From Acidovorax delafieldii (GTDB lineage Bacteria > Pseudomonadota > Gammaproteobacteria > Burkholderiales > Burkholderiaceae_C), in assembly GCA_002377855.1 (NCBI GenBank), contig DFQQ01000006.1, positions 41,395-105,394 on the forward strand: DNA of 64,000 nucleotides, read 5' to 3'. Shown one piece after another: positions 55,430 through 63,131 of the stretch (its first letter is position 1; each line of letters opens with the position of its first letter). A program made the translations under genes and the position numbers. The notes below the pieces were generated by a model. That model searched no databases. It was not told where the DNA came from and saw nothing but the letters and a program-made list of their open reading frames with translations.

Positions 55430-56394
55430 GCGGCCACCTTTCTTTGCTGGCGTGGGTCCAGCGCCACGCAGGCTGCATCCAGCAGCAGGTTGAACAGCAC
55501 AAACATCAGCGCCATGGCCAGTGCCGTGCCTTGCACCACCGGAATATCCCGTCCAAAGATGGCGTGCACCAGCGCATGGCCAATGCCGGGCCAGGCAAAC
55601 AGCGTCTCCACCACCAGCGCACCTTCCACCAAAAACAGCGTTTGCACGCCCAGGTAGGCCACCACGGGCACGGCGGCGGCGCGCAGGCCGTGGCGCAGCA
55701 TGGCTTGCATATCGGTCAGCCCCTTGGTGCGCGCAAATTCAAACGCGGGCGACTGGGCGACCTCTTGCATCGCACTGCGCGTGACGCGGGCCAACCCAGC
55801 CCCTAGGCCCAGGCCCAGCGCCAGCGCGGGCAGCACCAGGCTGGCGCTGTCGTCGTCGCCCGCCACGGGCAAAAAGCCCCAGTGCACCGCCACCAGCAGC
55901 ATCAGCAGCACCGACAGCAAAAACGGCGGCGTGCCACGCAGCACCACGGCCAGCGCCCAGCTGGCGCGGTCTGCCCAGCTACCAGGGCGCAGGCCTGCCC
56001 ACAGGCCCAGTGGCACCCCCACGGCCAGGGCCACCGCCAGCGCGGCGGCAGACAGGCGCAGCGTGGCGCCCAGGTGGTGGGCCACTTCTACCCACACAGG
56101 CCGCTGGGTGATGAGCGACTGGCCCAGGTTCAGCGTGGCCATGTCGCGCCACCAGCCCAGCAGGCCTTGCAGGGCGCTCTGGTTCAGGCCCAGCTCGGCG
56201 CGCACGGCGTCGGCCGCCGCGCCGCTGACCAAGTCCAGCCCATAGCGGCTGGCGGCCACGCGCATGGCCAGGTCGCCCGGCAGTGCGCGCACCATGAAAA
56301 AGCACAGCGTGCCGATGATGAGCGCCAGCGCCACCACTTGCAGGCCGCGCCGCCCCAGCATGTGCAGCCAGGGGTTGCGAAGGGAAAGGTTCAT
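55426..56394 (-). CDS. ABC permease, DppB/NikB type
   Basis: A 322-residue inner-membrane protein with about six helices; typical N-terminus for a DppB-like permease (FFMVRALPGDLAMRVAASRY, cf. the lipid/peptide family GDP motif) and C-terminal EAA loop (ARTKGLTDMQAMLRHGLRAA). Forms the channel with the DppC-type partner. Confidence 0.92.
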   Translation of the reverse strand: MNLSLRNPWLHMLGRRGLQVVALALIIGTLCFFMVRALPGDLAMRVAASRYGLDLVSGAAADAVRAELGLNQSALQGLLGWWRDMATLNLGQSLITQRPVWVEVAHHLGATLRLSAAALAVALAVGVPLGLWAGLRPGSWADRASWALAVVLRGTPPFLLSVLLMLLVAVHWGFLPVAGDDDSASLVLPALALGLGLGAGLARVTRSAMQEVAQSPAFEFARTKGLTDMQAMLRHGLRAAAVPVVAYLGVQTLFLVEGALVVETLFAWPGIGHALVHAIFGRDIPVVQGTALAMALMFVLFNLLLDAACVALDPRQQRKVAA

Positions 56395-57995
56395 GCTTTG
56401 TTGCTCCAGTGCATGTCGGTGAGTCGGTAGCTGCGCTCCAGCGGGTCCAGCGCCACGCCTTGCAGACGGCGGTTCACGGCCACGTGTTGGCGGTACCAGG
56501 CGATCGGGATGACGGGCAGCTCGCCCTGTAGCACCTGCGTGACGGTGGCGCGCAGCGCCTGCGCGCGGCGGGTGTCGGGCGCGCTGCGCATCAGCTCGGC
56601 CAGGGCCTGCACCACGGCGTCGCTGTGCCAGCCCATGGCACCCCAGTCGCCGCCCTTGGCAGAAAAGTCACCTGCCAGCGTGCCTGCCGGGTCGGGCACG
56701 TTGGTGTAGTTGCGTGCGGCCAGGGCCAGCTGCAGCGTGCCGTCACGGTGGCCCATGGGGATGTCGCCCGAGTTGCCGATCTGCACCCTCACGGCAATGC
56801 CCGCCAAGCGCCACTGCTCCTGCAGGGCCGTGGCCACCAGGGGCAGCTCGGGCCGGTCTAAAAACGTGCGTATTGCCAGGGTCAGCGGCTGCCCATCCGG
56901 CCCGCGCAGGCCGTCGCTGTGGCGCTGCCAGCCCGCTTCGCGCAGCAGGCGCTGGGCGGCTTCGGGGTCGTGGCGCAGCGGGGGCAGGGCGGGGTTGTGC
57001 CAGTCGGCCAGGGTGGGGGGCAGCAGCTGCGTGGCGGCCAGGGCTTCGTCGCCCATCAGCGCGTGCGCAATGCCTGCGCGGTCAATGCTCAGGCTCAGCG
57101 CCTGGCGCACCCGCACGTCTTGCAGGCCGGGCAGCGTGGCATTGAGCTTGACGATGACGGTGCGCGGCAGCGTGACCGACGAAATGCCCACCTTGGCATG
57201 GCGCTTGAGCCGCCGCAGGCTGGCCGGGTCCAGCCCATAGGCCAGGTGGGCCTGGCCGCCTTCCACCATCAGCGCCCGCGTTTCGGCGCGGCCAGCGGCC
57301 AGGTAGGCCACGCTGCGTATCGCCGGGGCGGGTGTGGATGCGGGGCGGTCATAGTCGTCAAACGCCTCGGTCTCCACCTGCTGGGGCGGCACCAGCGTGG
57401 CGATGCGGTAGGGGCCGCTGCCAATGATGCGCTGCACCTTGCCGTCTGCGCCATAGCTTTCGGGCGCCAGCACCAGCGTGCTGTAGTGCGCCAGTTGGGC
57501 GGCCAGGGCGTTGTGCGGGCGGGCCAGGCGAATGCGCAGTGCGCCATCCCCCTCGGCGGTGATAGCGGTGATGGGGGCGTTGCTGAGCAAGGCGGGCGCC
57601 TTTTGGGCGCGCTGCAGGCTTTGCACCACGGCCTGCGCGGTGACCCGGTTGCCGTTGTGAAAGCGCGCACTGGGCCGCAGCGTGAACTGCCAGACGAGCC
57701 CATCGGCAGACACCTGCCAGCGCTCGGCCAGCGCGGGCTGTGGGGGGCCGTTGTCGCTGGCGCCCAGCAGGGTTTCGCACACCTGCAGGTTCAGCAGCAT
57801 GTAGCCGCTGCTGGCGGGCGATAGGCTGGTGAATTCCCACGGGCCCACGATTTGCAGCGTGGCCGGCGGCGGGGCAATGCCCTGCGCCTGCGCCCAAGGG
57901 GCCGCGCCTGCAGCCATGGACGCCGCAGCGGTTTGCAGCGCAGCGCGGCGTGTGCAGCCCTGCGGCGGGGGGGCGGGCTTGAAGCCGTGTTTCAA
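56391..57995 (-). CDS. ABC substrate-binding protein, family 5 (peptide/nickel/metallophore type)
   Basis: A 534-residue periplasmic binding protein (SBP_bac_5). The N-terminus is Tat-like (GCTRRAALQTAAASMAAGAA) and the body matches DppA/NikA (TGPINDRLAY-type motifs are absent, but WQFTLRPSARFHNGNRVTAQ and RQALSLSIDRAGIAHALMG are family-typical). Substrate could be a peptide, nickel or a metal-chelate. The nearby TonB receptor suggests a metallophore, but that is inference. It starts about 550 bases downstream of the receptor gene, across the REP array. Confidence 0.88.
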   Translation of the reverse strand: MKHGFKPAPPPQGCTRRAALQTAAASMAAGAAPWAQAQGIAPPPATLQIVGPWEFTSLSPASSGYMLLNLQVCETLLGASDNGPPQPALAERWQVSADGLVWQFTLRPSARFHNGNRVTAQAVVQSLQRAQKAPALLSNAPITAITAEGDGALRIRLARPHNALAAQLAHYSTLVLAPESYGADGKVQRIIGSGPYRIATLVPPQQVETEAFDDYDRPASTPAPAIRSVAYLAAGRAETRALMVEGGQAHLAYGLDPASLRRLKRHAKVGISSVTLPRTVIVKLNATLPGLQDVRVRQALSLSIDRAGIAHALMGDEALAATQLLPPTLADWHNPALPPLRHDPEAAQRLLREAGWQRHSDGLRGPDGQPLTLAIRTFLDRPELPLVATALQEQWRLAGIAVRVQIGNSGDIPMGHRDGTLQLALAARNYTNVPDPAGTLAGDFSAKGGDWGAMGWHSDAVVQALAELMRSAPDTRRAQALRATVTQVLQGELPVIPIAWYRQHVAVNRRLQGVALDPLERSYRLTDMHWSNKA

Positions 57996-58072
57996 ATAAA
58001 TCTCCTGTGTTGTGTTGGAGGGGTGTTGAGCAGTGCGCTAAGGCTTGCTGGCATGGCTTGCGTACCTCCCCG

Positions 58073-58486
58073 CCCGTTCGCCCTGAGCTTGTCGAAGGGC
58101 CTGCACAGCCAGTGCCCTGGCTTCGACAAGCTCAGCCCGAACGGTGGGAGGGTGGACACGGTTTGGTGTGGTCTGCGCACCCCGTACCCGTTCGCCCTGA
58201 GCTTGTCGAAGGGCCTGCACGCCTGGCGCCCTCGCTTCGACAGGCTCAGCCCGAACGGTGGGAGGGTGGACACGGTTTGGCGTGGCCTGCGCACCCCGTA
58301 CCCGTTCGCCCTGAGCCTGTCGAAGGGCCTGCACGCCTGGCGCCCTCGCTTCGACAGGCTCAGCCCGAACGGTGGGAGGTGGCGCATGGCTGTGTGTGAC
58401 CCACGCCACCACCACCCGCTCGCCCTGAGCTTGTCGAAAGGTGTGCAAAGGCAGCGCCCCGGCTTCGACGGGCTCAGCGCGAACGG
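58073..58486. repeat. Four-unit REP array with 114-base period
   Basis: Four inverted REP pairs begin at 58073, 58187, 58301 and 58415, exactly 114 bases apart. Each has CCCGTTCGCCCTGAGCTTGT (C for T in one) and, about 50 bases on, CTTCGACAGGCTCAGCCCGA or a close variant. Units two and three are nearly identical; one and four are diverged. It lies between the TonB receptor gene and the SBP gene, in an otherwise empty 550-base interval. Confidence 0.95.
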
Positions 58487-58544
58487 GTGGGTGAGAACGG
58501 GCGGGCATGGTGGGGGTGCCGTGTTTCAGAACCAGCGCCTGTCG

Positions 58545-60725
58545 TCAGAACTTGGCCTGCAGCCCCACCGTGACGGTGCGCAGCGCCCCCGGCGTCACCC
58601 ACACGCGGCTGTACGAGCTGGTGTAGTGCACCTTGTCAAACAGGTTGTCCACGTCCAGTGTCAGGTTGAGGGTCGGGCTCAGCCGCCAGTAGGCCAGCAG
58701 CTTGGCCGTGGTGTAGCTGGGCAGATCGAACGCGGCGGTGCCTGCATTGGCCTCGGCCTGTGTGCGGGCCTGGCCCAGGCGCTTGCCCATGTGGGTTACG
58801 CCGCCGCCTACGCCATAACGCTGGCCGTTGGACAGTGCGTTCTCATACACGGCCAGCACGCTGCCGTTGACCTTGGGCACGTTCAGCAGCCTACCGCCCA
58901 CCTCCAGCGTGTTGTCACGGCTCACCTCCACGTCGTTGAACACCAGGCTGGCGTTAACGCGCCAGTGGGTGCTCAGGCGGCCCGCCAGGTCTAGCTCCAG
59001 GCCCCGGCTGCGCACCTCGCCTGCGGCGGCCGAAAAGCCCGAGTTCAGTGGGTCGCTGGTCAGCACATTGCGCTTGGTAATGTCAAACAGCGCAGCCGTC
59101 GCGCCCAGGCGCTGGTCGGCGCTTTCCCACTTGACGCCCAGCTCAAAGGCGCGGGCTTTTTCGGGGGTGAAGGCATTGCCTGCCACGTCGCTGCCCGTAT
59201 TGGGGCGGAAGGACTTGCCCGCGTTGGCATACACCGTCCACCCCACGCTGGGCAGCCAGCTCACTCCTAAACGGGGCGACACGGCGTTGGGGCTTTGGTC
59301 TGTGGTGCGGTTGTTGATGCGATTGAGCAGGCTTTGCTCGTAGTTGTCGGCCCGCAGCCCGGCCATCACGCGCCACTGCTCGCCCAGCTTCAGGGTGTCT
59401 TGCACATACAGCGCGGTGTTGCGCTGCTTCTCCAGCGTGTCGGTGTTGCGCCCCGGCGTGGGCTGCGCCTGGCCGTACACAGGGTTGAAGATGTCGATGG
59501 CGTACGGCGCGGCAGCACTGGGGTTCACCCGCAACATGACTGAATCCATGCTGAAGCGGTAGCTCTCCACCCCCATCAGCAACTCATGCTCCAGCCCACC
59601 CGTGCGCAGGTTGCCCTGCAGCTCGGCCTGCACGGCCACATCGTCCGACTGGAAGTCGCGATACCGCCGCTGGCGCGTCAGCGTGCGGCCATTGGCCTGC
59701 AGCGCGGTGGCTTCGGTTGCAAAGCCTTCCATCCCCGTCTCGCGGTACGACAGCCCCACACGGCTGCGCCAGTCGGGGTTCCACTCGTGCGACAGCACCA
59801 GCTGGTGCGTCTGGTTGGTCACTGTCACATCGCCATCGGCGGGCTCGCCCAAAAAGCGGCTGGCAGGCACCGCGCCCAGGCGGTTGTTGACCGCCACCAC
59901 GCCCCGGTCCAGCGGCGTGGCGTGGCGCAGAAATTCGGCCGTGTACTCCAGCACCGTGTCGGGCGAGAGCTTCCAGGTGAAGGCCGGGGCCACCACCTGC
60001 CGCTGCGCGCGCACATGGTCGCGAAAGCTGCCCTTGTCTTCCACCGCCACATTCAGGCGGTAGGCCAGCCGGTCGTTGATGGGGCCGGTGGTGTCCAGCG
60101 CCGCACGGCCCAGGCCGTAGCTGCCCGCGTAGGCCTCCACCGAATGCGCGGCCTTCCACAGCGGCTTCTTGCTCACGATGTTGAGCGTGCCGCCGGGCTC
60201 GCTGCTGCCATACAGCGCGGCGGCCGGGCCCTTGAGGAACTCCACCCGCTCCACCCCCGCCAGGTCGCGTGGCGCATTGAAGCCCCGGTTGGACGAAAAC
60301 CCGTTAAGCAGCGTCGCCATGCCCGTGTTCTCGTTGCCCGGCAGGCCCCGGATGGCGATGTTGTCCCACAGCCCGCCAAAGTTGTTCTGGCGCGAGACAC
60401 CGCCCACATAGTCCAGCACATCATCCAGCCGCGTGGCGCCCAGGTCGTCCAGCGTTTGGCGCGACATCACCCGCACCGACTGCGGCAGCTCGCGCAGCGG
60501 CAGGCTGGTCTTGGCGCCCTCGGCCTCGTCGGCGTAGTAGGTGCCCGAGGCACTGCGGCCCACCACGTCCACAGCAGACAGGGTGGGCGGGGTGACCCCA
60601 TCGCCGTCTGCGGCCCAGGCGGGGTGGAGGGATGCCAGCAAGGCCGCCGCCGCCAGGGCCGTCAAGGTGGGGCGCGGCAGGGGCGCAGGGCGTGAAGAAG
60701 AAACAGAAGCAGAGGAAGAACGCAT
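58545..60725 (-). CDS. TonB-dependent siderophore-type receptor
   Basis: Outer-membrane receptor of 726 residues. A signal peptide ends near LHPAWA (about 42); then comes the plug domain (LPQSVRVMSRQTLDDLGATR, GFSSNRGFNAPRDLAGVERV, GSSEPGGTLNIVSKKP) and a beta-barrel ending in Phe (TVGLQAKF). The plug resembles FhuA/FpvA-type siderophore receptors. The ATG at 60725 gives a proper signal; a longer frame to 61070 does not. DUF2946 upstream and the ABC importer downstream are on the same strand, suggesting one metal-uptake locus. Confidence 0.92.
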   Translation of the reverse strand: MRSSSASVSSSRPAPLPRPTLTALAAAALLASLHPAWAADGDGVTPPTLSAVDVVGRSASGTYYADEAEGAKTSLPLRELPQSVRVMSRQTLDDLGATRLDDVLDYVGGVSRQNNFGGLWDNIAIRGLPGNENTGMATLLNGFSSNRGFNAPRDLAGVERVEFLKGPAAALYGSSEPGGTLNIVSKKPLWKAAHSVEAYAGSYGLGRAALDTTGPINDRLAYRLNVAVEDKGSFRDHVRAQRQVVAPAFTWKLSPDTVLEYTAEFLRHATPLDRGVVAVNNRLGAVPASRFLGEPADGDVTVTNQTHQLVLSHEWNPDWRSRVGLSYRETGMEGFATEATALQANGRTLTRQRRYRDFQSDDVAVQAELQGNLRTGGLEHELLMGVESYRFSMDSVMLRVNPSAAAPYAIDIFNPVYGQAQPTPGRNTDTLEKQRNTALYVQDTLKLGEQWRVMAGLRADNYEQSLLNRINNRTTDQSPNAVSPRLGVSWLPSVGWTVYANAGKSFRPNTGSDVAGNAFTPEKARAFELGVKWESADQRLGATAALFDITKRNVLTSDPLNSGFSAAAGEVRSRGLELDLAGRLSTHWRVNASLVFNDVEVSRDNTLEVGGRLLNVPKVNGSVLAVYENALSNGQRYGVGGGVTHMGKRLGQARTQAEANAGTAAFDLPSYTTAKLLAYWRLSPTLNLTLDVDNLFDKVHYTSSYSRVWVTPGALRTVTVGLQAKF

Positions 60726-60901
60726 GGCAAACCAGTCCAAAAGCGGTGAATGCAAAAGCCAGGAGCAACGCGGCCCACACCCGCCTGGGCAGTGGCAGGC
60801 GCACAGGGCCGCGTGCTCGCACCCACCCCGGCGGGGTGAGTACAAGGCTGAAAACCAAGGGGGGCGCTGAAGAGCGCAGGCTGGCTGGGGCCTGACGTGT
60901 G

Positions 60902-61294
60902 TCAGGCCCGCTGGGCTGGCGGGGGATCGCGGGCTGCAAACGGCCAGCGCACTTGCTGGGCCGTGAAGGGGGCTGCGCCTTGCGGCGCGATGGCGCTGGG
61001 TTCTGCGGCGAACTGCGGCTGGCGCGCCGGTGCATGCGCCAGCCCCGCCTCCAGCGCGTGGGTCAGGCACCAGGCGCAGGTGGTGTGTGGCTCTTCGTTG
61101 TGATCATCGCTGGCTGTGGAACTGGCTGCCAATGCATCCGCATTGCCTGCGGTTGCCGGGGCTGTGGCACTACTGCCAACCAACTCCTGAATGTGCCGTG
61201 CCTCATGCAAGGGTGCGCCCGCCAGCGCGTTGAACAACGCCACGAGCAGGAGCGCGATGTGGAAAGGCAGGGCGGGGATGGTGCGGCGCAGCAT
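60902..61294 (-). CDS. DUF2946 family protein
   Basis: A 130-residue protein with an N-terminal hydrophobic signal or anchor (LPFHIALLLVALFNALAGAP), a His/Glu-rich linker (HNEEPHTTCAWC) with a CxxC pair and an Ala/Pro-rich tail. DUF2946 genes often accompany TonB receptors or copper/cobalt genes; the Cys/His content hints at metal contact. It starts the leftward locus, 176 bases upstream of the receptor start. The cassette island begins about 180 bases to its right. Confidence 0.78.
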   Translation of the reverse strand: MLRRTIPALPFHIALLLVALFNALAGAPLHEARHIQELVGSSATAPATAGNADALAASSTASDDHNEEPHTTCAWCLTHALEAGLAHAPARQPQFAAEPSAIAPQGAAPFTAQQVRWPFAARDPPPAQRA

Positions 61295-61473
61295 GAGGGG
61301 ATGCGAATCATACTCAAGTGCGGGTGGTGGCGCGAGGAAGTGCCGATGCGCCGGTTACGCACTTTCGCGAGCTATAGTTTGCACGGTTAAAGCTGCCGGG
61401 TTTGACGGAAATTTATACCTGGATTTTTTGAATAGCTGTATGGCTGTAAACATAGGCCAGGAGCCACATCCAA

Positions 61474-61549
61474 GAGGAATCGATGTCCAGAATATCCCGC
61501 ACGGTCCAGTTTATTTCGCAATGTTTTGCGGGATACATCACGTTATGCC
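61474..61549 (+). repeat. Degenerate attC-like site (attC0) or recombined attachment site
   Basis: The right side ends in GTTATGCC (61542-61549), which fits R' of an attC and marks the start of cassette 1. Inside, TATCCCGCA (61493-61501) pairs with TGCGGGATA (61527-61535), and GATGT with ACATC. The left R'' (GAGGAATC) is poorly conserved. It could be a decayed attC, a secondary recombination site or part of an older cassette. Confidence 0.5.
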
Positions 61550-62301
61550 ATCTCAAAAGAACCCTAAATGAGCGATGAATTGTTAGAAGAATTAGAACGT
61601 GCAAACAGAGGAGAAGCTCCCTCACCTTTCGGTAAGGCTGAATTTATTGTGCAAGGCTCACCAGCTTCAGTACAGTCGAAAAAATCTGTTCGTGATGAAT
61701 ATATAAAATCAATCAAAGAGCAGTTTTCAAAATTACAGTATTTACTTACAGGAGAAATAATTCTCAACGTAACATGGTTGCTTCCCGCTAAACAAAGATT
61801 TGAAACCGATGCGAAGTCAGATATAGATAACTGTATTAAGCCAATAATTGATGCATTTACTGGCCCTGACGGGCTATTTATTGATGATTGCCAGCTTAGA
61901 GGGCTTTATATCTGCTGGCGGCACATTGAATCTGGAAATGAGCGACTTATTTTTGAATTTGAGTTCCAAGGAGGCCAGTATTCTTTAAAAGAAGAGCTAG
62001 CCTTCGTTCAACTAGATGGGGCGCTATGCACTCCTGTTAATTTGAACTGGCCTAGTGCAGCAAAACACATTTGGGCTGCAATGTTGGCTGCGAATCAAAA
62101 AAGCAAAGAAATACTCGAAAGGCTCGGCGTAACTTATCCAGCTGTTGCTGGCTTTCTCGGAGGTAACCAGCCCTTCCATAGAACAAGAGTTAATGGCTTC
62201 CCGGTCTTATCTCTATGTGAGTTCGCTAGTGGAAAGCTCAATGCCACAAAGGCATAACAAGTCGTTCCAGCCGACGCCTGCGGCGCGGCTGAACTCCAAC
62301 G
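61543..62301 (+). mobile_element. Integron gene cassette 1 (RusA-like)
   Basis: A 759-base unit bounded by G|TT crossover points in GTTATGCC and GTTAGGC. Its R'' box GGCATAAC (62251-62258) is the exact reverse complement of the GTTATGCC where the cassette starts, as a circularised cassette requires. One ORF fills it, in the usual orientation, and the stop codon lies in R''. It is AT-rich compared with both flanks. Confidence 0.85.
61568..62257 (+). CDS. RusA-like Holliday junction resolvase with C-terminal extension (cassette gene)
   Basis: A 229-residue protein. Residues about 22-135 match the RusA endonuclease core, with D85, D87, K91 and D106/D107 in KSDIDNCIKPIIDAF and GLFIDDCQL, equivalent to the catalytic Asp/Lys set of E. 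coli RusA. Residues about 136-229 are an extra domain I do not recognise (KEELAFVQLDGALCTPVNLN, AAMLAANQKSKEILERLGVT). RusA cleaves Holliday junctions and is usually prophage-borne. Codon use is clearly AT-biased. The TAA stop lies inside attC1, typical of cassette genes. Confidence 0.85.
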   Translation: MSDELLEELERANRGEAPSPFGKAEFIVQGSPASVQSKKSVRDEYIKSIKEQFSKLQYLLTGEIILNVTWLLPAKQRFETDAKSDIDNCIKPIIDAFTGPDGLFIDDCQLRGLYICWRHIESGNERLIFEFEFQGGQYSLKEELAFVQLDGALCTPVNLNWPSAAKHIWAAMLAANQKSKEILERLGVTYPAVAGFLGGNQPFHRTRVNGFPVLSLCEFASGKLNATKA

Positions 62302-62307
62302 TTAGGC
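62251..62307 (+). repeat. attC1 recombination site
   Basis: 57 bases: R'' GGCATAAC, L'' region TTCCAGCCG, a short GC hairpin (CGCCTGCGGCG), L' CGGCTGAA and R' GTTAGGC. Imperfect dyad with an extra unpaired base, like classical attC sites (minimal length). Confidence 0.9.
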
Positions 62308-62992
62308 TGACATGAAACAACTTTATCCACCAGGCCCAAGCCTACGATTCGAAGTACGTGGCGTCGAGATCTACGTCAACTGGTCGCTGCCATTCCTGGG
62401 TGCTGCTATTGCCTATCTGCCTGCGAAACATGCAGCCGGTAGTCCGGTTGCAAACTATCTGGTGGCGTTGATCAGCCTAATAGGCTTGGTGGTTCTACAC
62501 GAACTTGGGCACGCTTGCGCAGCGAAGATTTGCTCCATGCGGGTACATGCAATTGTTTTGTCCGGCTACGGCGGTTGCTGCGTAGCCGAAGTTTCAAACC
62601 GCTTATCGCATGTTGCTATTTTCGCTGCGGGCGGCTTAATTGCCCAACTTCTTGTTCTTGGGCTTACCTTAGGCTTCTTGCAATTTTACGGAACGTCTTC
62701 ACACCATGCCATCAATAGCGCGGTCTTTGTACTTGTCGGAGCAAACATCTTGTACATGCTCGTGAACATTGCACCAATTCAAGGAAGTGATGGAGCAAAA
62801 CTTCTGGATATAGCCAAGAAGGCAATAGCCCTACGTTCTAGGCGCGGCAGTTGACACACTTCAACCGCCTCCGCATCAGCCACCAGCCTAACAAACGGTT
62901 GAACTCGGACGCCAGCAGCTGGGCATGCCTTCCGCATCCTGTGCCCAGCTGTTGGTGCCCTGCAGCCCTTCGGGCTTCGGGCGCCGGTTACG
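62302..62992 (+). mobile_element. Integron gene cassette 2 (M50 protease)
   Basis: Runs from the crossover point in GTTAGGC to the one in attC2. Its R'' (CAGCCTAAC, ending 62890) is the exact reverse complement of the GTTAGGCTG where the cassette begins, over nine bases. One ORF, starting ten bases in. Confidence 0.85.
62312..62854 (+). CDS. Site-2-protease-like (M50) membrane metalloprotease (cassette gene)
   Basis: A 180-residue membrane protein with about four helices. HELGH (63-67) is the zinc motif of M50 intramembrane proteases, with Glu64 catalytic; NIAPIQGSDG (152-161) corresponds to the NPxPxxxxDG third-ligand motif, with Asp160. It is a minimal S2P-type core with no PDZ or CBS domain. 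The start follows ten bases after the cassette boundary. Function in the cassette is unknown; M50 proteases usually cleave membrane-bound regulators. Confidence 0.85.
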   Translation: MKQLYPPGPSLRFEVRGVEIYVNWSLPFLGAAIAYLPAKHAAGSPVANYLVALISLIGLVVLHELGHACAAKICSMRVHAIVLSGYGGCCVAEVSNRLSHVAIFAAGGLIAQLLVLGLTLGFLQFYGTSSHHAINSAVFVLVGANILYMLVNIAPIQGSDGAKLLDIAKKAIALRSRRGS

Positions 62993-62998
62993 TTGGCG
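62884..62998 (+). repeat. attC2 recombination site
   Basis: About 115 bases: R'' GCCTAAC (62884-62890), inverted segment CCAGCAGCTGGGCA / TGCCCAGCTGTTGG, a second small hairpin, GCGCCGGTTAC and an R' of the form GTTGGCG (62992-62998). R' departs from GTTRRRY at its last two bases, so this end is less secure. Confidence 0.75.
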
Positions 62999-63090
62999 TT
63001 GCAACGCTAGCATTCTGGAACTGAATCGCGATCGGAAGTGAAACTCAGCGAATTCTAGGGAGTTTTTCACTCCAGTCCGCCCAAGAAAAC
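62999..63090. other. Junction between cassette island and chromosomal flank
   Basis: No gene. AT-rich sequence with no further attC; the terminator of the next gene follows. Confidence 0.5.
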
Positions 63091-63091
63091 A

Positions 63092-63114
63092 CGCCAGCAA
63101 ACGCTGGCGTTTTT
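63092..63114 (-). terminator. Terminator downstream of the mmsB-like gene
   Basis: Stem CGCCAGC / GCTGGCG with a short loop; A and T runs on either side make it usable from both directions. It separates the dehydrogenase gene from the cassette island. Confidence 0.85.
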
Positions 63115-63131
63115 CTATGACCGAAGAGCGA

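Noticed and set aside
58073..58486. CRISPR-like appearance of regularly spaced repeats
   Set aside because: Repeats are inverted REP pairs with near-identical, not unique, intervening sequence; no cas genes and wrong spacing.
58007..58508. Open frames with internal protein repeats over the REP array, on both strands
   Set aside because: The 114-base period is a multiple of three, so any open frame stays open and repeats; no start signal or signal peptide.
60726..60901. Cobalamin riboswitch upstream of the TonB receptor
   Set aside because: GCCACTG occurs on the minus strand, but the other conserved blocks of the B12 aptamer are not there.
61191..61571. Open frame leading into cassette 1
   Set aside because: Starts antisense within the DUF2946 gene and crosses the composition boundary; no family-like sequence.
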